NCBI RefSeq assembly: GCF_016055025.1
Contig: NZ_JAECVW010000011.1
Source of the DNA: Thermoactinomyces intermedius
GTDB taxonomy: Bacteria; Bacillota; Bacilli; Thermoactinomycetales; Thermoactinomycetaceae
DNA length: 63,643 bases
Direction: 5' to 3' (one strand)
The position numbers and the translations under genes were made by a program. Numbering within the stretch: the stretch's first letter is position 1; every line of letters starts with the position of its first letter. This document shows, piece after piece, positions 26,818-35,269 of this stretch. Under the pieces are notes generated by a model, which saw nothing but the letters and a program-made list of their open reading frames with translations, was not told the DNA's origin and ran no database searches.

Positions 26818-28287
26818 ATGTTCAAGCGCATGTTCATCGGCGGAAAGTGGATTGAAGCTGTCACGGGGGAAGTGCGGTCCATTTTCAATCCGTTTAACCA
26901 GGAAGTGATCGGAGAAGTGCCGGAAGGCGGGCGCGAAGATGCGAAAAGAGCCATCCAAGCCGCCCGTCAGGCGTTTGATAAAGGAAGCTGGCCGGACACG
27001 CCGGCTGCTGAACGGGGAGAGAAGTTGTTCCGGCTGGCGGAGGAGATACAAAGGAACAAACAGGAACTGGCCCGGTTGGAAACGTTGAATACCGGAAAGA
27101 CACTGACGGAAAGTGAGGCAGATATGGACGATATCGCCAACGTGTTCCGGTATTACGCGGGGCTGGCGGATAAGGACGGGGGAGAAATGCTGTTTCCTCC
27201 GGCCAAGCATGCCGAAAGCAAAGTGGTTCGTGAACCGGTCGGTGTTTGCGGAATGATCACCCCTTGGAATTATCCGTTGCTGCAGGCGGCTTGGAAGCTG
27301 GCTCCGGCTTTGGCTGCCGGTTGCACGATGGTGTTGAAACCGAGTGAACTGACGCCGCTGACCACGTTGAAGTTGGCGGAATTGATCGAAAAGGCGGGCA
27401 TTCCTGAAGGTGTGGTAAACATCGTGACCGGCCCGGGGGAAACCGTGGGGGCCGAACTGTCCGAATCGCCGGACGTGGACCTGATTTCGTTTACCGGCGG
27501 AATCGAAACCGGCAGAGCCATCATGCAAGCTGCCGCAAGCAATATGAAGAAAATCACTTTGGAATTGGGAGGAAAAAACCCGAACATCGTTTTTGCCGAC
27601 AGCGACTTTGAGGCGGCGGTGGATTATGCGCTGAACGCGGTCTTTTTCCATGCCGGACAGGTGTGCTCGGCCGGGGCCCGGCTGCTGATCGAAGAAACGT
27701 GGCATGATGCCTTTGTCGGGGAACTGGTGAAAAGAGCCAAGCAAATCCGGTTGGGCAACGGGTTGGATCCAAATACACAAATGGGACCGCTCATTTCAGC
27801 CGAACACCGGGCCAAAGTGGAGAAATATATCGGGATCGGGCAAAAGGAAGGAGCCGTTTTGTTAACAGGCGGAAAACGGCCGGTATCAAAGGAACTGGCC
27901 GGCGGCTTTTTTGTGGAACCGACGGTGTTTGACCATTGCACAAGTTCCATGCGTATTGTACAGGACGAAGTTTTCGGCCCGGTTTTGACGGTGGAAACTT
28001 TCCGTACAGAAGAAGAGGCGGTGGCTTTGGCCAATGACACCCGTTACGGGTTGGCCGGGGCGGTGTGGACCGGCGATATGAACCGGGCGGAAAGAGTGAG
28101 CCGGGCGTTAAGGATGGGAACGGTTTGGATCAATGATTTTCATCCGTATTTCCCGCAAGCGCCCTGGGGCGGATATAAACAGTCGGGAATCGGAAGAGAA
28201 CTGGGGAAAACGGGATTGGAAGAATATACGGAACAAAAGCATATTTACAAAAATTTGCAACCTGCCCCCATGCGTTGGTTCGGATAA
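26818..28287 (+). CDS. gbsA: Betaine aldehyde dehydrogenase
   Basis: 489 residues. NAD-dependent oxidation of glycine betaine aldehyde to the osmoprotectant glycine betaine. It shows the ALDH signature ELGGKNPNIV with the general-base glutamate, and the catalytic cysteine in FFHAGQVCSAGARLL; the C-terminal APWGGYKQSGIGREL is typical. ATG 26818 follows GGGGGAGGGG. First gene of a pair with gbsB, 21 bases apart, controlled by the divergent gbsR. Confidence 0.93.
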   Translation: MFKRMFIGGKWIEAVTGEVRSIFNPFNQEVIGEVPEGGREDAKRAIQAARQAFDKGSWPDTPAAERGEKLFRLAEEIQRNKQELARLETLNTGKTLTESEADMDDIANVFRYYAGLADKDGGEMLFPPAKHAESKVVREPVGVCGMITPWNYPLLQAAWKLAPALAAGCTMVLKPSELTPLTTLKLAELIEKAGIPEGVVNIVTGPGETVGAELSESPDVDLISFTGGIETGRAIMQAAASNMKKITLELGGKNPNIVFADSDFEAAVDYALNAVFFHAGQVCSAGARLLIEETWHDAFVGELVKRAKQIRLGNGLDPNTQMGPLISAEHRAKVEKYIGIGQKEGAVLLTGGKRPVSKELAGGFFVEPTVFDHCTSSMRIVQDEVFGPVLTVETFRTEEEAVALANDTRYGLAGAVWTGDMNRAERVSRALRMGTVWINDFHPYFPQAPWGGYKQSGIGRELGKTGLEEYTEQKHIYKNLQPAPMRWFG

Positions 28288-28308
28288 AAAAGACAGGAGG
28301 GAAGCACC

Positions 28309-29508
28309 ATGATGCGAACAGAACAAATGTTGGAGAAGAAAGAGTTTGTCATGCCCACCAAAGTGATTTCGGGCATCGGCGTCTTAAAGCATGTGGGAGA
28401 GGAAGCGAAGGCGTTGGGCATCCGGAAAGCGATGATTGTCACTGACCAAGGGCTTTACCGGAGCGGACTGATCCAACCGGTTGCCGAACAGTTCAAACAA
28501 GCCGGCATTGATGTTCATGTGTTTCATGAAATCGCGGGGGAACCGGACACCTGTTTAATCGCATTGGGAGCGAAAACGTTTCAGGAGCAAAAGTGTGACG
28601 GATTGGTTGCGGTGGGCGGCGGAAGTTCCATGGATACTGCCAAGGCGATCGGAGTGGAAGCCGTTCACGGAGAACCGGTGATCCGGTTTGAAGCTTCCGA
28701 ACGGGGCAAGCCGCTGGAAAAACGGATCCCGCCGCTGGTGACCATCCCGACCACGGCCGGCACCGGAAGTGAGGTCACGCAATGGGCCGTGATCAAAGAC
28801 CCCGAACGGCAAATTAAATTTAATGTGGGAGGACCTTTGATCCCCGCGCACCTTGCGGTGATTGATCCGGAACTGCACCTGACGATGCCCAAAACGATTA
28901 CGGCGGCCACCGGGATTGATGCATTGTCCCATGCGATCGAGTGTTACACCATGAATCAATCGCAACCGTTGACTGATGCAGTGGCATTGATGGCCATTGA
29001 GTATGTGGCCAAATACATTCGCCGGGCATATGCCAACGGGCACGACATCGAGGCGCGTTATCATATGGCGCAAGCGGCGATGTTGGCAGGCCTTTCGTAC
29101 GGGAGTGATTCAGCGGGAGCGGCTCATGCGATGGCCCAAACATTGGGGGGAATGGTGCCGGTCATGCATGGACAATGTGTTTCGGCCATCCTTCCGGGCG
29201 TAATGGAATATAACTGGATGGGAGCTCCGCAGAAATTTGCCCGGATCGCCCAAGCGATGGGCGTTGATACCCGGGGCATGAGCACCGGGGAGGCGGCAAA
29301 GGCCGCGGTGAAAGAAGTGGAGCGGCTTGTCCGTGATTTAAACATCCCGTCTCTTCAAGAACAAGGGGCAGATCCCGGACAAATCGACCGATATGCCGAA
29401 GCGGCACTGGAAGACCCGCAAACCTTCGGCAACCCGCGTGATTTGGATCTGGATGCTTACCGCTGGATTTACCGTCGCGCATTCGGGTTGGAAACCTCCA
29501 TTTTATAA
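28309..29508 (+). CDS. gbsB: Choline dehydrogenase, type III alcohol dehydrogenase
   Basis: 399 residues of the iron-containing alcohol dehydrogenase family, oxidising choline to betaine aldehyde for GbsA. VAVGGGSSMDTAKAIG binds NAD, and GIDALSHAIECY with SAGAAHAMAQTLGG provides metal-binding histidines. CAGGAGGG lies before tandem ATG codons at 28309 and 28312. Terminator follows. Confidence 0.9.
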   Translation: MMRTEQMLEKKEFVMPTKVISGIGVLKHVGEEAKALGIRKAMIVTDQGLYRSGLIQPVAEQFKQAGIDVHVFHEIAGEPDTCLIALGAKTFQEQKCDGLVAVGGGSSMDTAKAIGVEAVHGEPVIRFEASERGKPLEKRIPPLVTIPTTAGTGSEVTQWAVIKDPERQIKFNVGGPLIPAHLAVIDPELHLTMPKTITAATGIDALSHAIECYTMNQSQPLTDAVALMAIEYVAKYIRRAYANGHDIEARYHMAQAAMLAGLSYGSDSAGAAHAMAQTLGGMVPVMHGQCVSAILPGVMEYNWMGAPQKFARIAQAMGVDTRGMSTGEAAKAAVKEVERLVRDLNIPSLQEQGADPGQIDRYAEAALEDPQTFGNPRDLDLDAYRWIYRRAFGLETSIL

Positions 29509-29510
29509 AT

Positions 29511-29553
29511 CAAACACACCCCTGGTGATTTGTTGCCAGGGGTGTTTGTTGTT
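29511..29553. terminator. Terminator after gbsB
   Basis: CAAACACACCCCTGG pairs with CCAGGGGTGTTTG, then a T run; the leftward XRE gene also ends here. Confidence 0.85.
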
Positions 29554-29554
29554 T

Positions 29555-29944
29555 TTAAACCGATCTGGAGAGGACATATTCCACAACGGAAATGATCTCC
29601 TTTTTTTGATTTTCGTCCAAAACCCGCCCTTTCCAGAGAGCAGTTTCGTTTTCGGAGGACAAGATTTGCCAGATGTCGCATGGGTTGCTGTCCCCGTTTG
29701 TGTTTTTCTGCAACAAGTCTTCATACCCGCCGGCCCGCATCAAATCTTCAAAGGGGTATTGGTATGCATCGGCCAATTTTTTCAAGACATGGGCCGAAGG
29801 TTTGATCGGTTTGCCTGTGGCGCGGCGGATGCCAAGTTCCAGATCCCGGATGTAGGTGTGGGAAAGTCCGGTTTTTTTCGAAACATCACGCAATGTTCTT
29901 TTGCCGCGGAGTTTTTCCAGTAAAATCCCCAATTCGCTGCGCAT
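29555..29944 (-). CDS. XRE-family regulator
   Basis: 129 residues. The N-terminal helix-turn-helix spans about residues 8-70 (TLRDVSKKTGLSHTYIRDLE), with the PKPSAHVLKKLADAYQYPFEDLMRAGGY-like end seen in small phage-type and sporulation repressors. The remaining 55 residues are acidic and unassigned. AAAGGAA precedes ATG 29944. Its target may lie in the 500-base gap upstream, which holds a strong dyad. Confidence 0.8.
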   Translation of the reverse strand: MRSELGILLEKLRGKRTLRDVSKKTGLSHTYIRDLELGIRRATGKPIKPSAHVLKKLADAYQYPFEDLMRAGGYEDLLQKNTNGDSNPCDIWQILSSENETALWKGRVLDENQKKEIISVVEYVLSRSV

Positions 29945-30141
29945 GGTTGAATCCGTTCCTTTCTGAACAGGGAATATTCCACTTTCATTATAAGGGAAAC
30001 CGGGCTTGAAGATAAAAACTGATGCCCGCTGAAACCGTGAAGAAGGGATCGGGGAGCGGGAGAGGGAAAGGGCATGATCCTGAAGTGCAGAATGAAAAAA
30101 AGGGGCTTAAAGGGCGATAAATCCCTTGCCGGACACCCAAG

Positions 30142-30165
30142 GTTACAAAAGTTTGGTTTTGTAAC
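30142..30165. promoter_or_regulatory. Dyad upstream of the XRE gene
   Basis: GTTACAAAA (30142-30150) and TTTTGTAAC (30157-30165), perfect halves with six bases between. It could be an operator or a recombination site. The rest of 29945-30456 shows no convincing gene. Confidence 0.4.
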
Positions 30166-30181
30166 GGTATAAATCAGAAGC

Positions 30182-30227
30182 AAAAAACGCGAAAACCCTT
30201 GATTTATCTATGGTTTTGGCGTTTTTT
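30182..30227 (+). terminator. Orphan terminator-like hairpin
   Basis: AAAAAACGC-g-AAAACC pairs with GGTTTT-g-GCGTTTTTT. No gene precedes it on the plus strand, so an unseen small RNA starting near the 30142 dyad is possible. Confidence 0.5.
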
Positions 30228-30417
30228 CATTTACGCAGGGCATGGGAGGGGGTCTTTTGTAAACTCGGTACAACAAAACATCGCCTGAAAAAACGGCCTT
30301 CTTATTTTGGTTTTAAGGGTGGTTTATTTTCACATCCATCCAATGAGTCGAAAAAGGGGGATGAGCGCTGTATGACCCCTTGGAGTCCGTCTCATGTGTT
30401 TGTCAATGATTTCCACG

Positions 30418-30447
30418 AAAAAACCGGACAAATGCGTCCGGTTTTTT
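30418..30447. terminator. Terminator of deoD
   Basis: AAAAAACCGGAC (30418-30429) pairs with GTCCGGTTTTTT (30436-30447); T run on both strands. Confidence 0.88.
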
Positions 30448-30456
30448 CAGAAAATA

Positions 30457-31164
30457 TTATTCTTTGCTCACGGTTTCCAACGCCATGATGATCATGTCGT
30501 TAAAAGTGGTTTGCCGTTCTTCGGCGGTGGTTTCCTCTCCGGTGAAGATGTGGTCGCTGACCGTTAAAATCGAGAGGGCTTGCGCCTGGTGTTTGGCAGC
30601 CAGGGTGTAAAGGGCGGTGGTTTCCATCTCGACGGCCAGAACGCCGTGTTCTCCCAGTTTTTTCACCATATCCATGTTGTCCCGGTAGAAGACATCGGAC
30701 GTCAAAATATTTCCGACGCGAACGGATAACCCTCTTTCCACCCCGGTGTCATACGCTTTTTTGAGCAATTCAAAATCGGCGCACGGGGCGAAATCAAAAC
30801 CAGGGAAAGTTTGCCGGTTCATGTTGGAATCCGTGCAGGATGTCATGGCGATAATCACATCACGGACCCGGATGTCTTTTTGTATTCCGCCGCAGGTTCC
30901 GACGCGGATCAATTGCTTGACGCCGTATTCCCGGATCAGCTCATTGACATAAATGGAAATGGAAGGCACCCCCATGCCGGTTCCTTGTACCGAGACGCGG
31001 GTTCCTTTGTATGTACCGGTAAAGCCGAGCATGCCGCGAACCTCGTTGTAACAGGTGACATCTTCCAAGAACGTTTCCGCAATATATTTGGCACGAAGGG
31101 GATCGCCGGGCAAAAGGATTTTTTCGGCAATCTCTCCTTGTTTGGCTCCAATGTGAACACTCAT
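30457..31164 (-). CDS. deoD: Purine nucleoside phosphorylase, DeoD type
   Basis: 235 residues, the hexameric bacterial PNP that splits purine nucleosides with phosphate. LLPGDPLRAKYIAE, GTGMGVPSISIYVNELI and VEMETTALYTLAA are conserved; the catalytic aspartate is in LTVSDHIFTGE. The start ATG 31164 lacks a close SD, while a perfect AAAGGAGGTGA sits some 35 bases upstream; a short frame from a GTG or TTG there ends in TGA overlapping the deoD ATG, suggesting translational coupling. Confidence 0.95.
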   Translation of the reverse strand: MSVHIGAKQGEIAEKILLPGDPLRAKYIAETFLEDVTCYNEVRGMLGFTGTYKGTRVSVQGTGMGVPSISIYVNELIREYGVKQLIRVGTCGGIQKDIRVRDVIIAMTSCTDSNMNRQTFPGFDFAPCADFELLKKAYDTGVERGLSVRVGNILTSDVFYRDNMDMVKKLGEHGVLAVEMETTALYTLAAKHQAQALSILTVSDHIFTGEETTAEERQTTFNDMIIMALETVSKE

Positions 31165-31300
31165 GTTGACACCGTTTCCGTCAATTCCGGACCGGTGTTC
31201 ACCTCCTTTATTCTCGATCTAAATATAACTATAACAGGAGAAAGAGGCATTTGAAAGAAAAAGGACTTGTGAATTGCATACAGATTTAATATATAAACAA

Positions 31301-31315
31301 GTTTGCTTTGCAAAC
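31301..31315. repeat. Dispersed palindrome, copy a
   Basis: Core GTTTG-nnnnn-CAAAC, here GTTTGCTTTGCAAAC, preceded by AAACAA. One of four similar copies in gaps between 31 and 46 kb. Confidence 0.55.
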
Positions 31316-31452
31316 AAAATAAAACCACAAAAGCGATCCGTGCCCCAGACGAAATCTTTTTTCAATCAAAGGATGGCATCCGGCCGGTTGATATAAAATG
31401 ATAATATGGGAATGAACCTTTTTTTAGCGATGCAGTTTTTGGAGGGGTACAG

Positions 31453-32202
31453 ATGAACGAAGTGATCAAAACGATAATGAACCATCGCTCCATTCGTCGA
31501 TATGAAGACCGTCCTTTGACGGAAGAACAAATCCGGACCATTGTGGAAGCGGCCCAATCTGCTTCGACGTCCAGTTATATCCAAGCATACACGATCATTG
31601 GCGTTAAAGATCCGGCCAAAAAGAAAAAGCTGGCGGAGTTGGCGGGAAACCAACCTTATGTGGAGAAAAACGGCCATTTGCTGATTTTCTGCGCGGATTT
31701 GCACCGGCATGATTTAATCGCGGAGATGGAAGAGGCCGATTTGACCATCAGTCTGGAAAGCACCGAAAAATTCATGGTGGCCGTGGTCGATGCGGCACTG
31801 GCGGCCCAAAACGCAGCCATCGCCGCGGAGTCGATGGGCTTGGGCATTTGTTACATCGGAGGGCTTCGCAACAACCTGGAAGAGGTGACGAAGCTGCTCA
31901 ACACCCCCCGGCGGGTTTTGCCGCTTTTTGGCATGACGATTGGTTATCCTTTGCACGAATCATCGAAAAAACCCCGTTTGCCCTTGGAACACGTTTATCA
32001 TGAAGAAGAATATGAGCAGGATGAACAGCGCTTGAAAGAACAACTGAAAGAATACAACGAAACGGTCCAATCCTACTATATCGAGCGCACCGGAGGAAAA
32101 CGGGAGGACACTTGGACGGGACAAATGGCGCAAATGCTCTCCCACCCGCGAAGAATGTACATGAAAGAATTTGTGGAGAAAAAAGGCTTTAACAAACAAT
32201 AA
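31453..32202 (+). CDS. nfrA: NfrA-type NAD(P)H-dependent FMN nitroreductase
   Basis: 249 residues. FMN-binding residues are in NHRSIRRYEDRPL and SASTSSYIQAY; GLGICYIGGLRNN and PLFGMTIGYP complete the flavin pocket, as in NfrA/NfsA oxidoreductases that reduce FMN, nitro compounds and quinones. TTGGAGGGG precedes ATG 31453. A decayed partial copy lies at 33700-33830, so a duplication has been lost. Confidence 0.9.
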   Translation: MNEVIKTIMNHRSIRRYEDRPLTEEQIRTIVEAAQSASTSSYIQAYTIIGVKDPAKKKKLAELAGNQPYVEKNGHLLIFCADLHRHDLIAEMEEADLTISLESTEKFMVAVVDAALAAQNAAIAAESMGLGICYIGGLRNNLEEVTKLLNTPRRVLPLFGMTIGYPLHESSKKPRLPLEHVYHEEEYEQDEQRLKEQLKEYNETVQSYYIERTGGKREDTWTGQMAQMLSHPRRMYMKEFVEKKGFNKQ

Positions 32203-32210
32203 CGGTGAAG

Positions 32211-32255
32211 ACCAAAATGGCTTGAGTGCATGGAGGGTGCTCAAGTCATTTTGGT
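32211..32255. terminator. Terminator between nfrA and the GNAT gene
   Basis: ACCAAAATG-g-CTTGAG pairs with CTCAAG-t-CATTTTGGT; it overlaps the 3' end of the converging GNAT gene. Confidence 0.7.
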
Positions 32256-32732
32256 TTCATCGCTGAACAACAACCGGGCCATGTAATATTCATCCGCATA
32301 CCGGTCCTGGATAAACAAGGATTTTTTTCGCATCCCCTCGATTTGGAACCCCATTTTTTTATAAAAGTAGACGGCTTTCAGATTGGGACGCAGGATGGAG
32401 ATTTCCAACCGCTTAATATCTTGTTCCCGGGCCCACTGAATGGCTTTTTCCAGCAACCGGGTGCCCACCCGTTGGTTTTGGTACTTTTTCAAAACCCCTG
32501 TCTCCGGACGCGCGGTATGCCGGTTGTGCGGATCATCTCCACGCCGGATGGCAACATGGCCCGTCAACTTTCCGTCCGTTTCCGCTACGAAAACGTGCCG
32601 GTTGCCGTCGCTGATCTTGCCCGGGTCCGCATCGCCGCAAGGAAACAAAAGGTACGGACTTTCCTCATTCAATTGGTTCAACAGCCGAAGGTAAGCCTCA
32701 TGATCCTCCGGGCAAATTTCGCGTATCTGCAA
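32241..32732 (-). CDS. GNAT-family N-acetyltransferase
   Basis: 163 residues. The acetyl-CoA loop is QNQRVGTRLLEKAIQWA and the C-terminal part NLKAVYFYKKMGFQIEGMRK matches RimJ/PhnO-type GNATs. The target amine is unknown. The last codons form one arm of the terminator shared with nfrA. Confidence 0.85.
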   Translation of the reverse strand: MQIREICPEDHEAYLRLLNQLNEESPYLLFPCGDADPGKISDGNRHVFVAETDGKLTGHVAIRRGDDPHNRHTARPETGVLKKYQNQRVGTRLLEKAIQWAREQDIKRLEISILRPNLKAVYFYKKMGFQIEGMRKKSLFIQDRYADEYYMARLLFSDETKMT

Positions 32733-32842
32733 GCGCCTCCCCCCCTCTTAAGCACAGATCCTTGTCTCCCAACCATCATATGATCGTCTTACCCAGTTAA
32801 TTCGAGTCTGTGGTGAAACCTATTTCCATTTTGAGTTGGTGA

Positions 32843-33070
32843 CTGGTTGGACGATGATCCTTTGTGGCCGGCAGGGGAGCTGTTGCAGGAAAACCAGCCG
32901 GAATTGAGTTAATAACGGTTTGAAATTTTTCAGGTGGGTTAAGGCTGATTATCAGGTGGAGGTTTATTCCGATTGTGTCAATGCAGCAATGCATGCTTCC
33001 CGTATTTCCCACACTTTTCTCCAGTCCTTAATGGGTACACTCGGGGATGTCACCCAGTGTTTCAAATAAT
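32843..33070 (+). pseudogene. Possible coding relics, unknown
   Basis: Two protein-like plus-strand stretches without starts: WLDDDPLWPAGELLQENQ ending at a stop near 32912, and ADYQVEVYSDCVNAAMHASR continuing to a stop at about 33070. I do not recognise either. They may be remains of one gene; the second overlaps the end of the leftward transglutaminase-like gene. Confidence 0.3.
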
Positions 33071-33526
33071 CTTGATGAAACCGGTTTTTTCCTCCCCGAT
33101 TCCTTCGGGTGTAATCTCTTTTTCAACCAAAAATGATAGGGGGGTCCCATTTGTTTGACCGGTCAGACGCGTGAAATCCAAATACTGTCCCTCAAACCGC
33201 AAATAACAATTTGCTTCCGGGAGCTCCTTAAGGCCGTAACGTTCCAACACCTTGCCGACACCGGGGGTGTTGTCCTCATTCATCAAATAAATGCCGATCA
33301 TCAACCGGACGGGCATGTTGTTTTCCTCCGCCAAGATGGCCAACAGCGCGTGCTTCATACTACAGGTCCCTTTCCCCTCGCGCAAGACCGATCGCGCATC
33401 TGCCCGGTTGGCATTTCGCCCGTAAGGCAACGCCTGCAAATAACAGGCGGCTTTTTGGAACGTTTGAACACCCAAAGACTGAAACGCTTGGGACATTTCT
33501 CCTGCCGGTTGCAGACAAAAATCCAA
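33062..33526 (-). CDS. Transglutaminase-like hypothetical protein
   Basis: 154 residues. EGKGTCSMKHALLAILAEEN has the Cys-His arrangement around the nucleophile of transglutaminase-like proteins, and NCYLRFEGQYLDFTRL could hold the downstream acidic residue. The start is uncertain: TTG 33526 has no clear SD, and GTGAGG lies before a separate ATG that opens only a three-codon frame, so a frameshift at the 5' end is possible. Function unknown. Confidence 0.55.
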   Translation of the reverse strand: MDFCLQPAGEMSQAFQSLGVQTFQKAACYLQALPYGRNANRADARSVLREGKGTCSMKHALLAILAEENNMPVRLMIGIYLMNEDNTPGVGKVLERYGLKELPEANCYLRFEGQYLDFTRLTGQTNGTPLSFLVEKEITPEGIGEEKTGFIKII

Positions 33527-33699
33527 ACGTTGTTTAGCTATTCATTTCCTCACCCTCACAAATAAGATCCATTTGATTTAATCATACTTTTTCGATATTC
33601 ATTCTAAAAAGTTCCTTGAATAAAAATATTCTCGTTAACCTGATAGGGATAAATTGGAACGAAGTGATCTAAATCATCGCTTGATCCGGAAATGCGAGG

Positions 33700-33830
33700 A
33701 TTGTCCGTTTTCCGTTTGTTGATTTTCTGTGCAGGGGCATTGTCATGAATTGATCAGGGAGATGAGAGGGGGAAGAGATTTGACCGCCAGTCTGGAAAGC
33801 ACCGGGGAATTTTTGGCAACCGTAGCAAAG
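33700..33830 (+). pseudogene. Decayed nitroreductase fragment
   Basis: The DNA matches the nfrA gene segment at about 31660-31790, including GATTTTCTG, GAGATGGAAGAGG-like sequence and CAGTCTGGAAAGCACCG, and encodes DLTASLESTGEF where NfrA has DLTISLESTEKF. Indels destroy the frame. It is a remnant of a second copy. Confidence 0.75.
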
Positions 33831-33933
33831 AATCCTGAACGTGGTTTTGAATTTAACATACCGTCCGATCTTTAGTCTCTGAGATGGGTCAGTTTCTCTT
33901 AAGGTGCAACAATGAGTAAAGCAAATGGACATT

Positions 33934-33962
33934 AAAAAAGGAGCCGTTTGCGGCTCTTTTTT
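33934..33962. terminator. Terminator-like hairpin
   Basis: GAGCCG (33941-33946) and CGGCTC (33951-33956) with A and T runs, just left of the relic CRISPR array. Confidence 0.75.
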
Positions 33963-33965
33963 AGT

Positions 33966-34061
33966 TAAGAGGTTCCACAATGGATGCAATTAAACAGATT
34001 CGTTCGTTCCCGTTCCTAAAAGGGGACGTGGGTTTCAATTCCACAATGGATACAATCAAAC
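33966..34061 (-). CRISPR. Relic array, two 30-nt repeats and one 36-nt spacer
   Basis: The intact repeat at 34032-34061 starts GTTTCAATTCCACAATGG and ends ATCAAAC; on the minus strand it ends in ATTGAAAC. At 33966-33995 a second copy keeps TTCCACAATGGATGCAAT and the AAAC end but has lost the 7 bases that would encode the crRNA handle. The spacer (33996-34031) is 36 nt. Read on the minus strand the degenerate repeat is the leader-distal one, as expected. The repeat differs in length and sequence from the two arrays at the window ends. Confidence 0.75.
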
Positions 34062-34171
34062 CCCTTGCGTAAACACCAGTTATATCAAGCACTTTAAGTG
34101 TATCAAAAATCAAGATTTGCAGCAAACCACCGGTTGTGTCCGGCAAAGTTTCATGCGGAGGGCGATTGATG

Positions 34172-34210
34172 TTTAAAGAAGCTGCCAGACGAACGGACAG
34201 CTTCTTTAAA
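34172..34210. terminator. Terminator of the CPBP gene
   Basis: TTTAAAGAAGCTG (34172-34184) and CAGCTTCTTTAAA (34198-34210), a perfect 13-bp stem two bases past the leftward stop. Confidence 0.8.
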
Positions 34211-34211
34211 A

Positions 34212-35108
34212 TCAAAGGTTTGATATGTTCTGCTGTCTCAGCCGGATAAAAACTTTCCGCCACACCACCCATGAAGCAGCTCCCAGGATCACTGAGGTGA
34301 GAATGCTTCCTTCGATCCCGAAAGGGCCGCCGTGGAACCATTCGGGGCCGTGTGTCGTCGCGTGAAGAAGCGGGAAGGACAGGCTTTGTCCGCTCACAGC
34401 CAATCCGAAAACCGAGCCTTGTGCCCAGTTCCAAACAGAGTGAATGGCGCAAATTCCCCACAGGCTTCCTTCGTTTAAAACGTGACCGACGGCGAACAAG
34501 CCGAACAGACTGATGTTCAAGAAAGAAATCACGTTGATCCCGTCATTTAACAAATGCATGGCGGCAAAGAACAGAAAGGAGGTGCCCACCGCAATCCAGA
34601 ATGGTGCGCGCATGGCCATGACAGGGAACAACCAACCGCGGACCACGATTTCTTCCGTTGCGCCCTGGATGATGAAGGTGATCATGGAAAGCAGTAAAAT
34701 GAGAAGCGCGGGGAGATGGATTTTCGTGATCTCAAAGGTCAGAGAGCCGGTGATCCAAAGGAGGAACACAGGGGCGGAAATGAGCAAAAAACCCCACATC
34801 CACCCGGTTATGTACTTTTTAAAAGCCCTCTCTTTCGTAAAGCCGATGCTGGAGACCGGCCGTTTCTCCACCAACCGGACCCAGGCGAAAGTGAACAGTG
34901 CGGTTCCGCTGAAGGAAACGATCAGTTCCAAATGAAACCAAACACTTTGCATCAGCGGGGAAACAGGGGGCGGAAACAAAATGAGAAAGAAGATCCCGAG
35001 CCCACCGAAAAAAAGGAAAGAAAAGGCGATGACCGGGGCCAAAACCGGATGAATTTTTCTTTCGCCGGTTGCGGCCAGTTTTAACAGGGTAAACGTTTGG
35101 AAGTTCAT
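34212..35108 (-). CDS. CPBP-family intramembrane protease
   Basis: 298 residues with about eight hydrophobic helices. The three family motifs are present in order: EEIVVRG (two glutamates and arginine), FFAAMH, and HSVWN. Bacterial CPBP (CAAX/Abi) proteases process membrane substrates and some protect against bacteriocins. Monocistronic and leftward. The substrate is unknown. Confidence 0.88.
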   Translation of the reverse strand: MNFQTFTLLKLAATGERKIHPVLAPVIAFSFLFFGGLGIFFLILFPPPVSPLMQSVWFHLELIVSFSGTALFTFAWVRLVEKRPVSSIGFTKERAFKKYITGWMWGFLLISAPVFLLWITGSLTFEITKIHLPALLILLLSMITFIIQGATEEIVVRGWLFPVMAMRAPFWIAVGTSFLFFAAMHLLNDGINVISFLNISLFGLFAVGHVLNEGSLWGICAIHSVWNWAQGSVFGLAVSGQSLSFPLLHATTHGPEWFHGGPFGIEGSILTSVILGAASWVVWRKVFIRLRQQNISNL

Positions 35109-35269
35109 AATCGGTCCTTTCGAAAAGTAAAGTTTTCAATATAATCTATCATATATGAAAACGACAACAAAAACCATCGGTGATCCTTTTTCTGTCTAAT
35201 CGGTCAAAAAAAGTGTATACTAGTAGGGGATAGAAGAGAAGATTTTTTCTGACAACTGGGGGACTATCA

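Noticed and set aside
26683..27780. 365-codon frame antisense to gbsA
   Set aside because: No SD and a His/Gln/Arg-rich product; gbsA carries the full aldehyde dehydrogenase signature.
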